Below are positions 8,201 through 16,441 of a stretch of DNA of 64,000 nucleotides, piece by piece. The stretch's first letter is position 1. Every line of letters begins with the position of its first letter. The DNA comes from CAVYUC01 sp963816685. Its GTDB lineage: Bacteria; Bacteroidota; Bacteroidia; Bacteroidales; Prolixibacteraceae. Location of the stretch: contig CAWFMB010000011.1 in NCBI GenBank assembly GCA_963816685.1, positions 1-64,000 on the forward strand. The letters run 5' to 3'. Below the pieces are notes generated by a model. The model was not told the origin of the DNA, did not search any database, and saw only the letters and a list, made by a program, of their open reading frames with translations. The position numbers were made by a program, and so were the translations under genes.

Positions 8201-9499
8201 TACAGGATGCCCTTTTAAAACATTTTCAAGAATTTCCCATACTACAGGGTCTTTGCGATCGACTATTTTCTTCGCTGATTTTACAGTCTTTACAATACCT
8301 CTTTCAATTAATTTACGAATGATAAAAGGTTTGTAAAGCTCAGCAGCCATATCTTTTGGAAGTCCACATTCATGAACTTTCAGTTTTGGACCAACCACAA
8401 TAACCGAACGGGCTGAATAATCGACACGTTTTCCCAAAAGGTTTTGACGGAAACGTCCCTGCTTTCCTTTCAAACTGTCGGAAAGTGATTTCAGTGCACG
8501 GTTATTTTCTGTTTTTACAGCATTTGCCTTTCTTGAATTGTCGAATAACGAATCGACAGCTTCCTGGAGCATTCGTTTTTCATTCCGAAGAATAACCTCA
8601 GGAGCTTTAATCTCAATCAGTCGTTTCAAACGGTTGTTACGGATTATCACCCTGCGGTAAAGGTCATTTAAATCGGAAGTTGCAAACCTTCCTCCATCAA
8701 GCGGAACAAGTGGCCGCAAATCAGGTGGAATAACCGGAACCACGCGGACAATCATCCATTCGGGCCGGTTCAGGTTTTTGCTTGCCCTGAAAGCTTCAAC
8801 AACCTGAAGACGTTTTAACGCTTCATTTTTTCTTTGCTGCGAAGTTTCGGTATTTGCCTTATGTCTTAAATTGTAGGATAAATCATCCAAATCGAGCCGG
8901 TTCAGAATTTCGAACAATGCTTCTGCGCCCATTTTGGCTATGAATTTGTTCGGGTCATCATCATCCAGCAGATGATTTTCTTTTGGCAATGCATCAACAA
9001 TGTCAAGGTATTCTTCCTCGGTTAAAAAATCGAGTTGTTTTACCCCGTTTGAAGCAGTAATTCCTGCATTAATTACGACATAACGTTCGTAATAAATGAT
9101 TGAATCAAGCTTTTTAGTTGGCAATCCCAGTAAATATCCGATTTTATTTGGCAGCGATCTGAAATACCAGATGTGGGCCACCGGGACAACCAGAGAGATG
9201 TGCCCCATTCTTTCGCGGCGTACTTTCTTTTCGGTAACTTCTACACCACAACGGTCGCAAACAATACCCTTGTAACGGATACGTTTGTATTTGCCGCAAT
9301 GGCATTCGTAGTCTTTTACCGGACCAAAAATACGTTCGCAGAACAAGCCGTCTCTTTCCGGTTTATATGTTCTGTAATTTATTGTTTCGGGTTTCAAAAC
9401 TTCACCAAACGATCTTTCGAGAATTTCTTCCGGAGAAGAAAGGCTGATAGAAATTTTGGAGAACCCGGTTTTTGCTTTGTTTTCTTTTCTGAATGCCAT
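5237..9499 (-). CDS. rpoC: DNA-directed RNA polymerase subunit beta'
   Basis: This 1420-residue subunit is full length for Bacteroidota. The N-terminal zinc ribbon uses C66, C68, C81 and C84. The catalytic magnesium loop NADFDGD lies at residues 470-476 and carries the three essential aspartates. The second zinc site (CESKVGVCGKCYG) and the bridge-helix/trigger-loop region (GEPGTQLTLRTFH) are both intact. Together with beta it forms the active centre of transcription. It follows rpoB by 54 nt in the same direction and is followed by DUF3467. No insertion or frameshift is apparent. The start is supported by MAFRKENKAKTGFSKISISL, which aligns with the usual family beginning. Confidence 0.99.
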   Translation of the reverse strand: MAFRKENKAKTGFSKISISLSSPEEILERSFGEVLKPETINYRTYKPERDGLFCERIFGPVKDYECHCGKYKRIRYKGIVCDRCGVEVTEKKVRRERMGHISLVVPVAHIWYFRSLPNKIGYLLGLPTKKLDSIIYYERYVVINAGITASNGVKQLDFLTEEEYLDIVDALPKENHLLDDDDPNKFIAKMGAEALFEILNRLDLDDLSYNLRHKANTETSQQRKNEALKRLQVVEAFRASKNLNRPEWMIVRVVPVIPPDLRPLVPLDGGRFATSDLNDLYRRVIIRNNRLKRLIEIKAPEVILRNEKRMLQEAVDSLFDNSRKANAVKTENNRALKSLSDSLKGKQGRFRQNLLGKRVDYSARSVIVVGPKLKVHECGLPKDMAAELYKPFIIRKLIERGIVKTVKSAKKIVDRKDPVVWEILENVLKGHPVMLNRAPTLHRLSIQAFQPVLIEGKAIQLHPLVCTGFNADFDGDQMAVHLPLGNAAVLEAQLLMLASHNLLNPANGAPIQVPSQDMVLGLYYMTNARKGSPREGMTFYSPEEVIIAYSEKVIGLHTIVKVKVEDVDENGKYFKHIIETTVGRVLFNEYVPRKVGYINQLLTKKSLRTIISDVFKRCGNAETVTFLDAIKDLGYNMAYRGGLSFNLDDVIIPGDKESIVGDGYVEVEEVINNYNMGFITNNERYNQVIDIWTHANSKLTHSVMKTLSTDKQGFNSIYMMLDSGARGSKEQIRQLCGMRGLMAKPQKSGSTGSQIIENPILANFKEGLSVLEYFISTHGARKGLADTALKTADAGYLTRRLVDVSQDVIISEEDCGTLRGLVASAIKNDEEVVASLFDRIIGRTSVHDIYHPLNADLIVKSGDTISEEVALAIEDSPIETVEIRSVLTCESKVGVCGKCYGRNLATGNMVQKGEAVGVIAAQSIGEPGTQLTLRTFHVGGIAGNISAQSTVEAKYDGYVEIEELRAVENKPEGGSKVDIVVSRLAELKIIDKNTQIPLSTHTIPYGSKLYVKNGDEIRKGKLICEWDPFNGVIITEFDGKIEFENLIENITFRQESDEQTGYSEKVIIETRDKTKNPTLKIMGSDGNLIRSYNLPVGGHISVMQGQEVKAGTVLVKIPRAAGKAGDITGGLPRVTELFEARNPSNPAVVSEIDGEVSLGKIKRGNREIIITSKSGDVKKYLVPLSKQILVQENDYIRAGIPLSDGATTPSDILSIKGPTAVQSYILNEVQDVYRMQGVKINDKHFEVIIRQMMRKVEIDDPGDTRFLEKQVVDKNEFLSENDWIWNKKVVIEPGDAEGLKAGQIISARRLRDENSQLRRKDKKLVESRDAISATSSQVLQGITKAALQTRSWLSAASFQETTKVLNEAAINGKTDYLDGLKENVICGHLIPAGTGLKEYKNLVVGSKEEYDRLIDTKKNF

Positions 9500-9553
9500 A
9501 ATTTTATTTAAAAATCATTAAAACAGAACCTGTTCATATAAGATATTGCAATA

Positions 9554-12500
9554 CTACTCCATACGTATACTAAGGCCAAGGCCTCTGAGTTCGTGCAGCA
9601 ATACATTGAGCGACTCAGGGATACCAGGTTGTGGCATTGGCTCACCTTTAACAATGGCTTCGTATGCTTTTGCCCTTCCCATAACATCATCTGATTTAAC
9701 AGTCAGGATTTCCTGAAGGATATGTGAAGCGCCAAATGCTTCGAGTGCCCATACTTCCATCTCACCAAAACGCTGACCACCAAATTGTGCCTTACCACCA
9801 AGAGGTTGCTGCGTGATTAATGAATACGGACCGATAGAACGTGCATGCATTTTATCCTCCACCATGTGGCCCAGTTTCATCATGTAAATGATACCCACTG
9901 TTGCCGGCTGGTCGAAAGGTTCACCGGTTTCACCGTCAACCAGGTAAGTTTTTCCGTAACTTGGAATACCTGCTTTTTCAGTATATTCTGTAATCTGTTC
10001 AAGAGTTGCACCGTCAAAAATTGGAGTTGCAAAATTAACTCCGAGTTCTTTTCCAGCCCAGCCTAAAACAGTTTCATAAATTTGCCCAAGGTTCATCCTG
10101 GAAGGAACACCCAGCGGGTTCAGCACAATATCAACCGGCGTACCGTCGGTAAGGAATGGCATATCTTCCTGACGCACAACCCGCGAAACAATACCTTTGT
10201 TTCCGTGGCGCCCGGCCATTTTATCACCAATCTGGAGTTTCCGCTTTTTGGCAATGTATATCTTGGCCAGCTGAATAATTCCGGCAGGTAGCTCATCGCC
10301 AATTGTAATATTATACCGATCGCGGCGTGAAATTGCTTCCGCTTCCTTGTATTTTGTTATGTAATTATTAATTAACCTGAAAACAAGGTCGTTCTTATCT
10401 TTATCAGTCGTCCATTTTGATGGATTCACTGTCAGGTAATCAACTTCCTGTAGCTGTTTCAAGGTAAATTTAACACCTTTTGTAATTACTTCAGTACCGT
10501 AGTAATCTTTAACACCCTGTGAAGTTTTTCCACTTACAAGTGTAAACAGTTTATCTTCCAGTTTTTGTCTCAGAGCTACAACATCTTTTTCAAATTTCTC
10601 ATCAATCTGATCAAGAAGTGACTTTGTACCCTGTTTTCCCTTTTTTTCTTTTGCAACCCTGGAAAATAATTTTTTATCGATAACAATACCGGATAATGAG
10701 GGAGAAGCTTTTAATGAAGCGTCCTTCACATCACCCGCTTTATCGCCAAAAATAGCGCGCAGCAATTTTTCTTCCGGTGATGGATCAGATTCTCCCTTTG
10801 GTGTAATCTTACCAATGAGAATATCTCCTGGTTTTACATCGGCACCAATGCGGATTAATCCGTTTTCATCCAGATTTTTTGTTGCTTCTTCGCTAACATT
10901 TGGAATATCAGAAGTAAATTCTTCCAGTCCTCTTTTTGTATCGCGAACTTCGAGTGTATATTCGTCAACATGAACAGAAGTGAAAACATCCTCACGTACG
11001 ATACGTTCGGAAATTACAATTGCATCTTCATAATTGTAACCCTGCCAGGGCATAAATGCTACCATAAGATTCCGGCCCAAAGCCAGTTCACCTTGTTCAG
11101 TTGCATATCCCTGTGAAAGAATTTCACCTTTTTTAATGCGTTGACCTTTACGAACAATCGGTACCAAATCGATAGTTGTTCCCTGGTTTGATTTCGCGTA
11201 CTTTGGAAGTTTATAAGTTACCACTTCAGGATCGAAACTTACAAACCGATCTTCCTCTGTAACATCATACCTCACAATAATCTGGTTGGCATCAACATAT
11301 TCCACCACTCCGTCAAATTCAGCTTTTACAAGCACTCTTGAATCGGAGGCAGCTCTGCCTTCCAAACCGGTTCCAACAATTGGAGCTTCCGGACGAAGCA
11401 GGGGAACTGCCTGGCGCATCATATTTGATCCCATCAATGCCCTGTTGGCATCATCGTGTTCAAGGAAAGAGATTAGTGATGCTGCAACAGAAGCAATCTG
11501 GTTTGGACCGACATCCATTAAATCAACATTTTCCTTGTCAACCAACGGGTAATCACCATCCAGTCTCGATTTTACTTTCTGATTCAGGAATTCTCCGTCA
11601 GAACTGATTGGTGCATTTGCCTGTGCAATAATTTTACCTTCTTCTTCTTCAGCAGTTAGATAAACAGCACCATCATCAGAAAGATCTACTTTTCCGTTTT
11701 CAACTTTACGGTATGGGGTTGAAATGAATCCAAGATCTGTAATCTTTGCAAACACACACAATGAAGAAATCAAACCAATGTTTGGACCTTCGGGTGTTTC
11801 AATTGGGCAAAGGCGGCCATAGTGTGTATAATGAACGTCGCGCACTTCAAATCCTGCTCTCTCTCTGGATAAACCACCAGGTCCGAGAGCCGACATGCGC
11901 CGTTTATGCGTCATTTCGGCCAGTGGATTGGTTTGATCCATAAACTGTGACAACGCATTTGTTCCGAAAAAGGAATTAATAACAGACGACAATGTTTTTG
12001 AATTGATAAGATCAATTGGTGTGAATACCTCATTGTCACGCACATTCATCCTTTCGCGAATTGTACGGGCCATACGGGCCAAACCAACACCGAACTGATT
12101 ATACATTTGTTCTCCAACAGTTCGCACACGACGATTACTCAGGTGATCGATATCATCTACATCAGTTTTTGAATTGACCAGCTGGATAAGATATTTGATA
12201 ATTTCAATAATATCTTCTTTTGTTAAAACCCGAATATCAGAATCGACATTCAGACCTAACTTTTTGTTGATCCGGTAACGGCCAACTTCTCCCAGGTCGT
12301 ATCGTTTGTCTGAAAAGAACAATTTATCGATTACGTCTCTTGCTGTAGTCTCATCCGGAGGTTCAGCATTCCGTAACTGCCTGTAAATATGCAGAACTGC
12401 TTCCTTTTCGGAGTTACATGGATCTTTTTGAAGGGTATTATAAATGATGGCAAAATCCTGCTGATTTTGATCTTCTTTATGAAGCAAAATTGTTTTTACA

Positions 12501-13366
12501 CCCGATTCAATGATTTCATCGATATGATCTTCTTCGATTATGGTTTCCCGATCGATAATCACTTCATTACGTTCGATAGAAACTACTTCGCCGGTATCCT
12601 CATCAACAAAATCTTCCACCCACGATTTTAAAACGCGGGCAGCCAATCTTCTGCCAACAACTTTCTTTAACCCTGTTTTTGAAACTTTGACCTCATCGGC
12701 CAGATTAAATATCTCAAGAATGTCTTTATCGCTTTCATATCCAATAGCACGTAAAAGCGTGGTAACAGGCAATTTCTTTTTCCTGTCGATATATGCAAAC
12801 ATAACACTGTTAATGTCGGTTGCAAATTCTATCCACGACCCTTTGAAGGGGATAATACGCGCTGAATAAAGCTTAGTACCATTGGCATGCAAACTTTGGC
12901 CAAAAAATACACCGGGCGATCTGTGCAGCTGCGATACAATGACACGTTCGGCACCATTAATAATAAAGGTACCTTTATCGGTCATGTAAGGAACTGTACC
13001 CAGATATACATCCTGAACAACTGTATCAAAATCTTCGTGTTCCGGATCGGTACAATAAAGCTTTAGTTTAGCCTTTAAAGGCACGCTAAATGTTAAACCT
13101 CGCTCAATACATTCATCAATGCTGTAACGGGGAGGATCGACCTGATAATCGATAAATTCAAGGACAAAATTATTACGTGTATCTGTAATGGGAAAATTCT
13201 CTACAAATACACTGTTCAATCCTTCCTCCTTCCGCTTCTCGGGCGTAGTGTTTAACTGAAAAAAATCGACAAATGATTTAATTTGGACTTCCAAGAAGTC
13301 AGGATAATCAAACCTGGTTTGTGTGGAGGCAAAACTAATCCTCTCTTTTTTTAATTTTTTATACAT
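9554..13366 (-). CDS. rpoB: DNA-directed RNA polymerase subunit beta
   Basis: I choose the ATG at 13366 (MYKKLKKERISFAS), giving 1270 residues. The frame is open for 15 further codons upstream, but those are AT-rich leader with no similarity to the family start. Conserved segments are visible: the rifampicin-pocket region (FFGTNALSQFMDQTNPLAEM, then HKRRMSALGPGGL), the GRFGEMEVWALEAFGA-type C-terminal block (here QRFGEMEVWALEAFGA) and the KMAGRHGNKG motif near the active site. The rifampicin pocket carries the wild-type-like D and H residues, so it looks sensitive by sequence. An attenuator-like hairpin precedes the gene and rpoC follows. Confidence 0.98.
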   Translation of the reverse strand: MYKKLKKERISFASTQTRFDYPDFLEVQIKSFVDFFQLNTTPEKRKEEGLNSVFVENFPITDTRNNFVLEFIDYQVDPPRYSIDECIERGLTFSVPLKAKLKLYCTDPEHEDFDTVVQDVYLGTVPYMTDKGTFIINGAERVIVSQLHRSPGVFFGQSLHANGTKLYSARIIPFKGSWIEFATDINSVMFAYIDRKKKLPVTTLLRAIGYESDKDILEIFNLADEVKVSKTGLKKVVGRRLAARVLKSWVEDFVDEDTGEVVSIERNEVIIDRETIIEEDHIDEIIESGVKTILLHKEDQNQQDFAIIYNTLQKDPCNSEKEAVLHIYRQLRNAEPPDETTARDVIDKLFFSDKRYDLGEVGRYRINKKLGLNVDSDIRVLTKEDIIEIIKYLIQLVNSKTDVDDIDHLSNRRVRTVGEQMYNQFGVGLARMARTIRERMNVRDNEVFTPIDLINSKTLSSVINSFFGTNALSQFMDQTNPLAEMTHKRRMSALGPGGLSRERAGFEVRDVHYTHYGRLCPIETPEGPNIGLISSLCVFAKITDLGFISTPYRKVENGKVDLSDDGAVYLTAEEEEGKIIAQANAPISSDGEFLNQKVKSRLDGDYPLVDKENVDLMDVGPNQIASVAASLISFLEHDDANRALMGSNMMRQAVPLLRPEAPIVGTGLEGRAASDSRVLVKAEFDGVVEYVDANQIIVRYDVTEEDRFVSFDPEVVTYKLPKYAKSNQGTTIDLVPIVRKGQRIKKGEILSQGYATEQGELALGRNLMVAFMPWQGYNYEDAIVISERIVREDVFTSVHVDEYTLEVRDTKRGLEEFTSDIPNVSEEATKNLDENGLIRIGADVKPGDILIGKITPKGESDPSPEEKLLRAIFGDKAGDVKDASLKASPSLSGIVIDKKLFSRVAKEKKGKQGTKSLLDQIDEKFEKDVVALRQKLEDKLFTLVSGKTSQGVKDYYGTEVITKGVKFTLKQLQEVDYLTVNPSKWTTDKDKNDLVFRLINNYITKYKEAEAISRRDRYNITIGDELPAGIIQLAKIYIAKKRKLQIGDKMAGRHGNKGIVSRVVRQEDMPFLTDGTPVDIVLNPLGVPSRMNLGQIYETVLGWAGKELGVNFATPIFDGATLEQITEYTEKAGIPSYGKTYLVDGETGEPFDQPATVGIIYMMKLGHMVEDKMHARSIGPYSLITQQPLGGKAQFGGQRFGEMEVWALEAFGASHILQEILTVKSDDVMGRAKAYEAIVKGEPMPQPGIPESLNVLLHELRGLGLSIRME

Positions 13367-13412
13367 GTATTTATTTATACAAGTTAAATTATATAAAACA
13401 TAAATACACAAA

Positions 13413-13448
13413 AAGGTTTAGAATCCCACTTTGGCAGGATTCTAAACC
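13413..13448 (-). terminator. Attenuator-like hairpin between rplL and rpoB
   Basis: A perfect 12-bp stem (GGTTTAGAATCC with GGATTCTAAACC, loop of 10) is followed on the minus strand by TTTTTGTG. This is a classic intrinsic terminator inside an operon, between L7/L12 and beta. Enterobacteria use partial termination at the equivalent place to lower rpoBC relative to ribosomal protein output, and the same role is inferred here. Confidence 0.75.
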
Positions 13449-13453
13449 AAATA

Positions 13454-13470
13454 ACCTTATTGCATAAGGT
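13454..13470 (-). other. Small second stem-loop after rplL
   Basis: ACCTTAT and ATAAGGT form a perfect 7-bp stem with a 3-nt loop, ten bases after the rplL stop and just ahead of the attenuator-like hairpin. It could be a processing or pausing element. It has no T-run of its own. Confidence 0.5.
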
Positions 13471-13480
13471 CTGATTGCGA

Positions 13481-13861
13481 TTATTTAATTTCAACTTCTG
13501 CTCCAGCTTCTTCCAATTGACCTTTAAGCGCTTCTGCTTCGTCTTTGGATACTTTTTCTTTGATAGCCTTAGGAGCCTCATCAACAACTGCTTTGGCTTC
13601 TTTCAGACCAAGACCAGTTAATTCTTTAACGAGTTTTACCACTGCAAGTTTAGACTGGCCCGCTGCTTTAAGAACAACATCGAATTCAGTTTGTTCAGCA
13701 ACTTCCTCAGCATCGCCAGCACCTGCAGCCGGTCCTGCAACTGCAACAGCTGCAGCAGCTGGCTCGATGCCATACTCATCTTTAAGTATGCCAGCCAATT
13801 CGTTAACCTCTTTAACAGTTAAGTTTACCAACTCTTCTGCAAGTTGTTTTAAATCTGCCAT
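13481..13861 (-). CDS. rplL: 50S ribosomal protein L7/L12
   Basis: The 126-residue product has the usual order: an N-terminal dimerisation helix (residues 1-30, ELVNLTVKEVNELAGILKDE), an Ala/Gly-rich hinge (about 36-52) and the C-terminal factor-binding domain (EFDVVLKAAGQSKLAVVKLV, then LGLKEAKAVVDEAPK). Copies of L7/L12 bind L10 to build the stalk that recruits EF-Tu, EF-G and other GTPases. It lies 32 nt after rplJ. A terminator-like hairpin follows, so this gene should be expressed above rpoB. Confidence 0.98.
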   Translation of the reverse strand: MADLKQLAEELVNLTVKEVNELAGILKDEYGIEPAAAAVAVAGPAAGAGDAEEVAEQTEFDVVLKAAGQSKLAVVKLVKELTGLGLKEAKAVVDEAPKAIKEKVSKDEAEALKGQLEEAGAEVEIK

Positions 13862-13893
13862 TTCTATAAATTTATAAAATTATTTCTTAAAAA

Positions 13894-14412
13894 CTATTCT
13901 CTTTCTTTCAGTGTTTCAAGAACACCATGTATTATATTGCCACCTGATTTTAATTGCGAAAGCAATGTATTCATTGGTGACTGTAAAAGGGCAATAACAT
14001 CAGCGATAACCTCATTTTTCGATTTAACTGCTATCAGTGCATCGAGTTGATTTTCTCCAACATAAACTGATTCTTCCACAAATGCTGCTTTTAATACAGG
14101 CTTTTTATGTTTTTTTCTGAAATCTTTAATCAGTTTTGCAGGAGTGTTACCATTTTCGGTAAACATTACCGATGTATTTCCTTTAAGAGCATCGTAAAGT
14201 CCTTCGGCGTTCTTATTCGAACTTTCAAGGGCTTTACGCAACAGCGTATTTTTTGCTACAACCAGTTTTACATTTTGGTTAAAACAGAGTCTCCTTAAAT
14301 CGCTGGTATCTGAAGCGTCCAAACCACTTATGTCAGTAAGGTAAAAATGGTTGTAAGAATCAATCTGCTCTTGCAGGTTGCTGATTATAACTTGTTTCTC
14401 TGAACTTTTCAT
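13894..14412 (-). CDS. rplJ: 50S ribosomal protein L10
   Basis: The 172-residue protein is normal length for L10. The N-terminal rRNA-binding globular domain includes LRRLCFNQNVKLVVAKNTLL and the C-terminal helix that carries L7/L12 dimers ends the protein. It starts 2 nt after the rplA stop, so there is no room for the long translational-control leader that precedes rplJ in Escherichia coli. Any L10 autoregulation here would have to act elsewhere on the transcript. It anchors the stalk to the GTPase-associated centre together with L11. Confidence 0.97.
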   Translation of the reverse strand: MKSSEKQVIISNLQEQIDSYNHFYLTDISGLDASDTSDLRRLCFNQNVKLVVAKNTLLRKALESSNKNAEGLYDALKGNTSVMFTENGNTPAKLIKDFRKKHKKPVLKAAFVEESVYVGENQLDALIAVKSKNEVIADVIALLQSPMNTLLSQLKSGGNIIHGVLETLKERE

Positions 14413-14414
14413 TT

Positions 14415-15119
14415 TTACTCGCTTTTGTCAGAAACTGACTTTGGTTCTACTTTAATACCAGGGCTCATAGTACTGGATAAATAGATACTTCTGATGTATG
14501 TACCTTTTGCGGCTATTGGTTTAAGTTTGATAATTGTATTGATAAACTCTGCAGCATTTTCTTTAATCTTTTCAGGAGTAAATGAAACTTTGCCAATTGA
14601 AGTATGTACAATACCAAATTTATCTACTTTAAAATCGATTTTACCTTGTTTCACCTCAGAAATAGCTTTTCCAATATCCATGGTTACTGTCCCGCTTTTA
14701 GGGTTAGGCATTAAGCCGCGTGGGCCTAATATTCGGCCAAGCTGGCCGACCTTTCCCATTACAGGAGGCATTGTAATAACCACATCGATATCAGTCCAGC
14801 CACCTTTGATTTTTTCGATATAATCGTCTAAACCAACATAATCTGCTCCGGCTTCTTTGGCTTCATCCTCTTTGTCAGGAGTCACCAGTGCCAAAACACG
14901 AACCTCTTTACCAGTTCCATGGGGTAACGAAACTACGCCTCTAACCATCTGGTTGGCTTTTCTTGGGTCAACTCCAAGCCGGACGTCTACATCCACAGAT
15001 GCATCAAATTTACTTGTGGTAATTTCCTTTACCAGCTTTGATGCTTCATCGATGGTGTAAACTTTCCCTTTTTCGAGCTTTTCAAGAGAAGCCTTCATAT
15101 TTTTCGTAATTCTGCCCAT
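14415..15119 (-). CDS. rplA: 50S ribosomal protein L1
   Basis: This 234-residue protein has the L1 signature blocks: VDVDVRLGVDPRKANQMVRG, LPHGTGKEVRVLAL, and GRILGPRGLMPNPKSGTVT in the rRNA-binding face. L1 forms the mobile stalk at the E site and in many bacteria represses its own L11-L1 mRNA. It follows rplK by 15 nt and precedes rplJ by 2 nt, so translational coupling across this stretch is likely. Nothing unusual is seen in length or motifs. Confidence 0.98.
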   Translation of the reverse strand: MGRITKNMKASLEKLEKGKVYTIDEASKLVKEITTSKFDASVDVDVRLGVDPRKANQMVRGVVSLPHGTGKEVRVLALVTPDKEDEAKEAGADYVGLDDYIEKIKGGWTDIDVVITMPPVMGKVGQLGRILGPRGLMPNPKSGTVTMDIGKAISEVKQGKIDFKVDKFGIVHTSIGKVSFTPEKIKENAAEFINTIIKLKPIAAKGTYIRSIYLSSTMSPGIKVEPKSVSDKSE

Positions 15120-15134
15120 CTTAAAACATTTAAT

Positions 15135-15578
15135 TTATTTATTGAATGGTGAAGTACCTTTTACAGTAATTCCCATACTTCTGGCAGTTCCAGCCACCAT
15201 TTTCATTCCCGATTCTACTGTAAAGCAATTCAAATCAGACATTTTACCTTCGGTAATTTGTTTTACCTGATCCCAGGTAACCGATGCAACTTTGCTGACA
15301 TGAGGTTCTGATGAACCCTTTTTTACTTTTGCAGCTTCGAGCAACTGAACAGCCACAGGAGGTTGTTTTATAATAAAGTCAAACGACTTATCGCCGTACA
15401 CGGTAATAATTACCGGCAGCAATTTTCCGGCCTGTTCTTGTGTACGGCCATTAAACTGCTTACAAAACTGCATTATATTTACTCCCTTGGCACCCAATGC
15501 TGGCCCCACCGGTGGTGACGGATTTGCCGCTCCACCTTTAATCTGTAATTTAATTAATCCAGCAACTTCTTTTGCCAT
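15135..15578 (-). CDS. rplK: 50S ribosomal protein L11
   Basis: The 147-residue product has the N-terminal thiostrepton-type loop (PSPPVGPALGAKGVNIMQFC) and the C-terminal rRNA-binding domain ending in ARSMGITVKG. L11 binds 23S rRNA in the GTPase-associated centre and is needed for stringent RelA activation on stalled ribosomes. It begins 20 nt after nusG and leads the L11-L1-L10-L12 series. The proline pair in the N-terminal domain that matters for antibiotic binding is intact. Confidence 0.98.
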   Translation of the reverse strand: MAKEVAGLIKLQIKGGAANPSPPVGPALGAKGVNIMQFCKQFNGRTQEQAGKLLPVIITVYGDKSFDFIIKQPPVAVQLLEAAKVKKGSSEPHVSKVASVTWDQVKQITEGKMSDLNCFTVESGMKMVAGTARSMGITVKGTSPFNK

Positions 15579-15598
15579 AACTTTTACTTAAAGCGTTA

Positions 15599-16147
15599 CT
15601 ATTCCTTCTCAACTTGCATAAAACTAAGTTCCAAAGGAGTTTTACGTCCAAAAATCTTCACCATTACCTGCAGCTTTTTCTTTTCCTCATTGATTTCTTC
15701 AATGGTTCCGTTAAAGCCGTTAAATGGTCCGTCGATTACTTTTACGGTTTCTCCTACTACGTAAGGAATATTCAATTCTTCACCGGTTTCAGCAAGTTCG
15801 TCAACTCTTCCCAAAATCCTGTTTACTTCATTTTGCCTCATTGGTACCGGATCCCCACCTTTGGTGTCGCCAAGAAATCCAATCACGTTAGGAATGTTCC
15901 TAAGTGTGTGTGTAACTTCACCTACTAACGAAGCTTCAATTAAAACATAACCTGGAAAAAAATTTCGTTCCTTACTGATTTTTTTCCCGTTCCGAATCTG
16001 ATAAACCTTTTCAGTTGGTATTAAAACCTGATCAACAAAACCCTTTAGATCTCCATTAGCGATTTCATTTTCGATATATTCTTTAACTTTCTTTTCTTTT
16101 CCTCCAATTGCCCGAAGAACATACCATCTTTTAGTATTTTCGCTCAT
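15599..16147 (-). CDS. nusG: Transcription termination/antitermination protein NusG
   Basis: The 182-residue protein contains the NGN domain (RWYVLRAIGGKEKKVKEYIE, then FFPGYVLIE) and the C-terminal KOW domain (VGETVKVIDGPFNGFNGTIE). It binds the RNA polymerase clamp and couples transcription to Rho or to ribosomal S10. The gene follows secE by 19 nt in the universal secE-nusG-rplK order. The length is typical, with no large insertion between domains such as occurs in some relatives. Confidence 0.98.
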   Translation of the reverse strand: MSENTKRWYVLRAIGGKEKKVKEYIENEIANGDLKGFVDQVLIPTEKVYQIRNGKKISKERNFFPGYVLIEASLVGEVTHTLRNIPNVIGFLGDTKGGDPVPMRQNEVNRILGRVDELAETGEELNIPYVVGETVKVIDGPFNGFNGTIEEINEEKKKLQVMVKIFGRKTPLELSFMQVEKE

Positions 16148-16166
16148 TTTGATTAAGGGATTTTAA

Positions 16167-16358
16167 TTAATAGAACAATCCATAAACAAACTCCATTATG
16201 TTTCTGAAAGACAAATCCATAACGAAGATTAAGAGTGATATAATAAAGGAAGCAACCATCACAACCAAAGCACTGCTTTGCAGTTCTTTCCAAGTAGGCC
16301 AAGTTACCTTATGTACAAGTTCATCGTAAGCCTCTTGTAAGTATACCATTAATTTCAT
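16167..16358 (-). CDS. secE: Preprotein translocase subunit SecE
   Basis: This 63-residue protein carries the minimal SecE core: an amphipathic helix with the conserved VTWPTWKELQSS segment (about 18-29) followed by one transmembrane helix (ALVVMVASFIISLLIFVMDL). It clamps SecY in the general secretion channel. The single-helix form is normal for Bacteroidota. The start lies 21 nt downstream of the tRNA-shaped element, so trimming at that element would leave a short leader for the secE-nusG mRNA. Confidence 0.96.
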   Translation of the reverse strand: MKLMVYLQEAYDELVHKVTWPTWKELQSSALVVMVASFIISLLIFVMDLSFRNIMEFVYGLFY

Positions 16359-16379
16359 CTAACTTGTTCTTATTTTTGT

Positions 16380-16437
16380 ACGGAAGGTAAGGCTTGAACT
16401 TACTTTAAGCAACTCCCAAAAGCTGAGTTTCTTCCGT
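16380..16437 (-). ncRNA. tRNA-shaped element lacking an anticodon arm, between tuf and secE
   Basis: On the minus strand 58 nt fold as a tRNA with one arm missing. The acceptor is a perfect 7-bp stem (ACGGAAG with CTTCCGT). Next come a two-base linker, a 4-bp D stem (ACTC/GAGT) with a D loop that starts AG and ends GG, then only eight unpaired bases (TGCTTAAA) where the anticodon arm should be. The T arm is perfect (GTAAG/CTTAC) with the canonical loop TTCAAGC. In Bacteroidota and many other bacteria a tRNA-Trp usually lies here. This element cannot decode. It keeps the acceptor and T-arm stack read by RNase P and tRNase Z, so a role as an mRNA processing signal is a reasonable inference. A decayed tRNA pseudogene is the alternative, although the intact stems argue against simple decay. 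Confidence 0.7.
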
Positions 16438-16441
16438 TAAT

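Noticed and set aside
13367..13411. A longer start for rpoB
   Set aside because: The 15 extra residues are AT-rich leader without similarity to the beta subunit start.
16380..16437. A normal tRNA-Trp gene between tuf and secE
   Set aside because: There is no room for an anticodon stem or loop: only eight bases separate the D and T arms. It is reported as a tRNA-shaped element.
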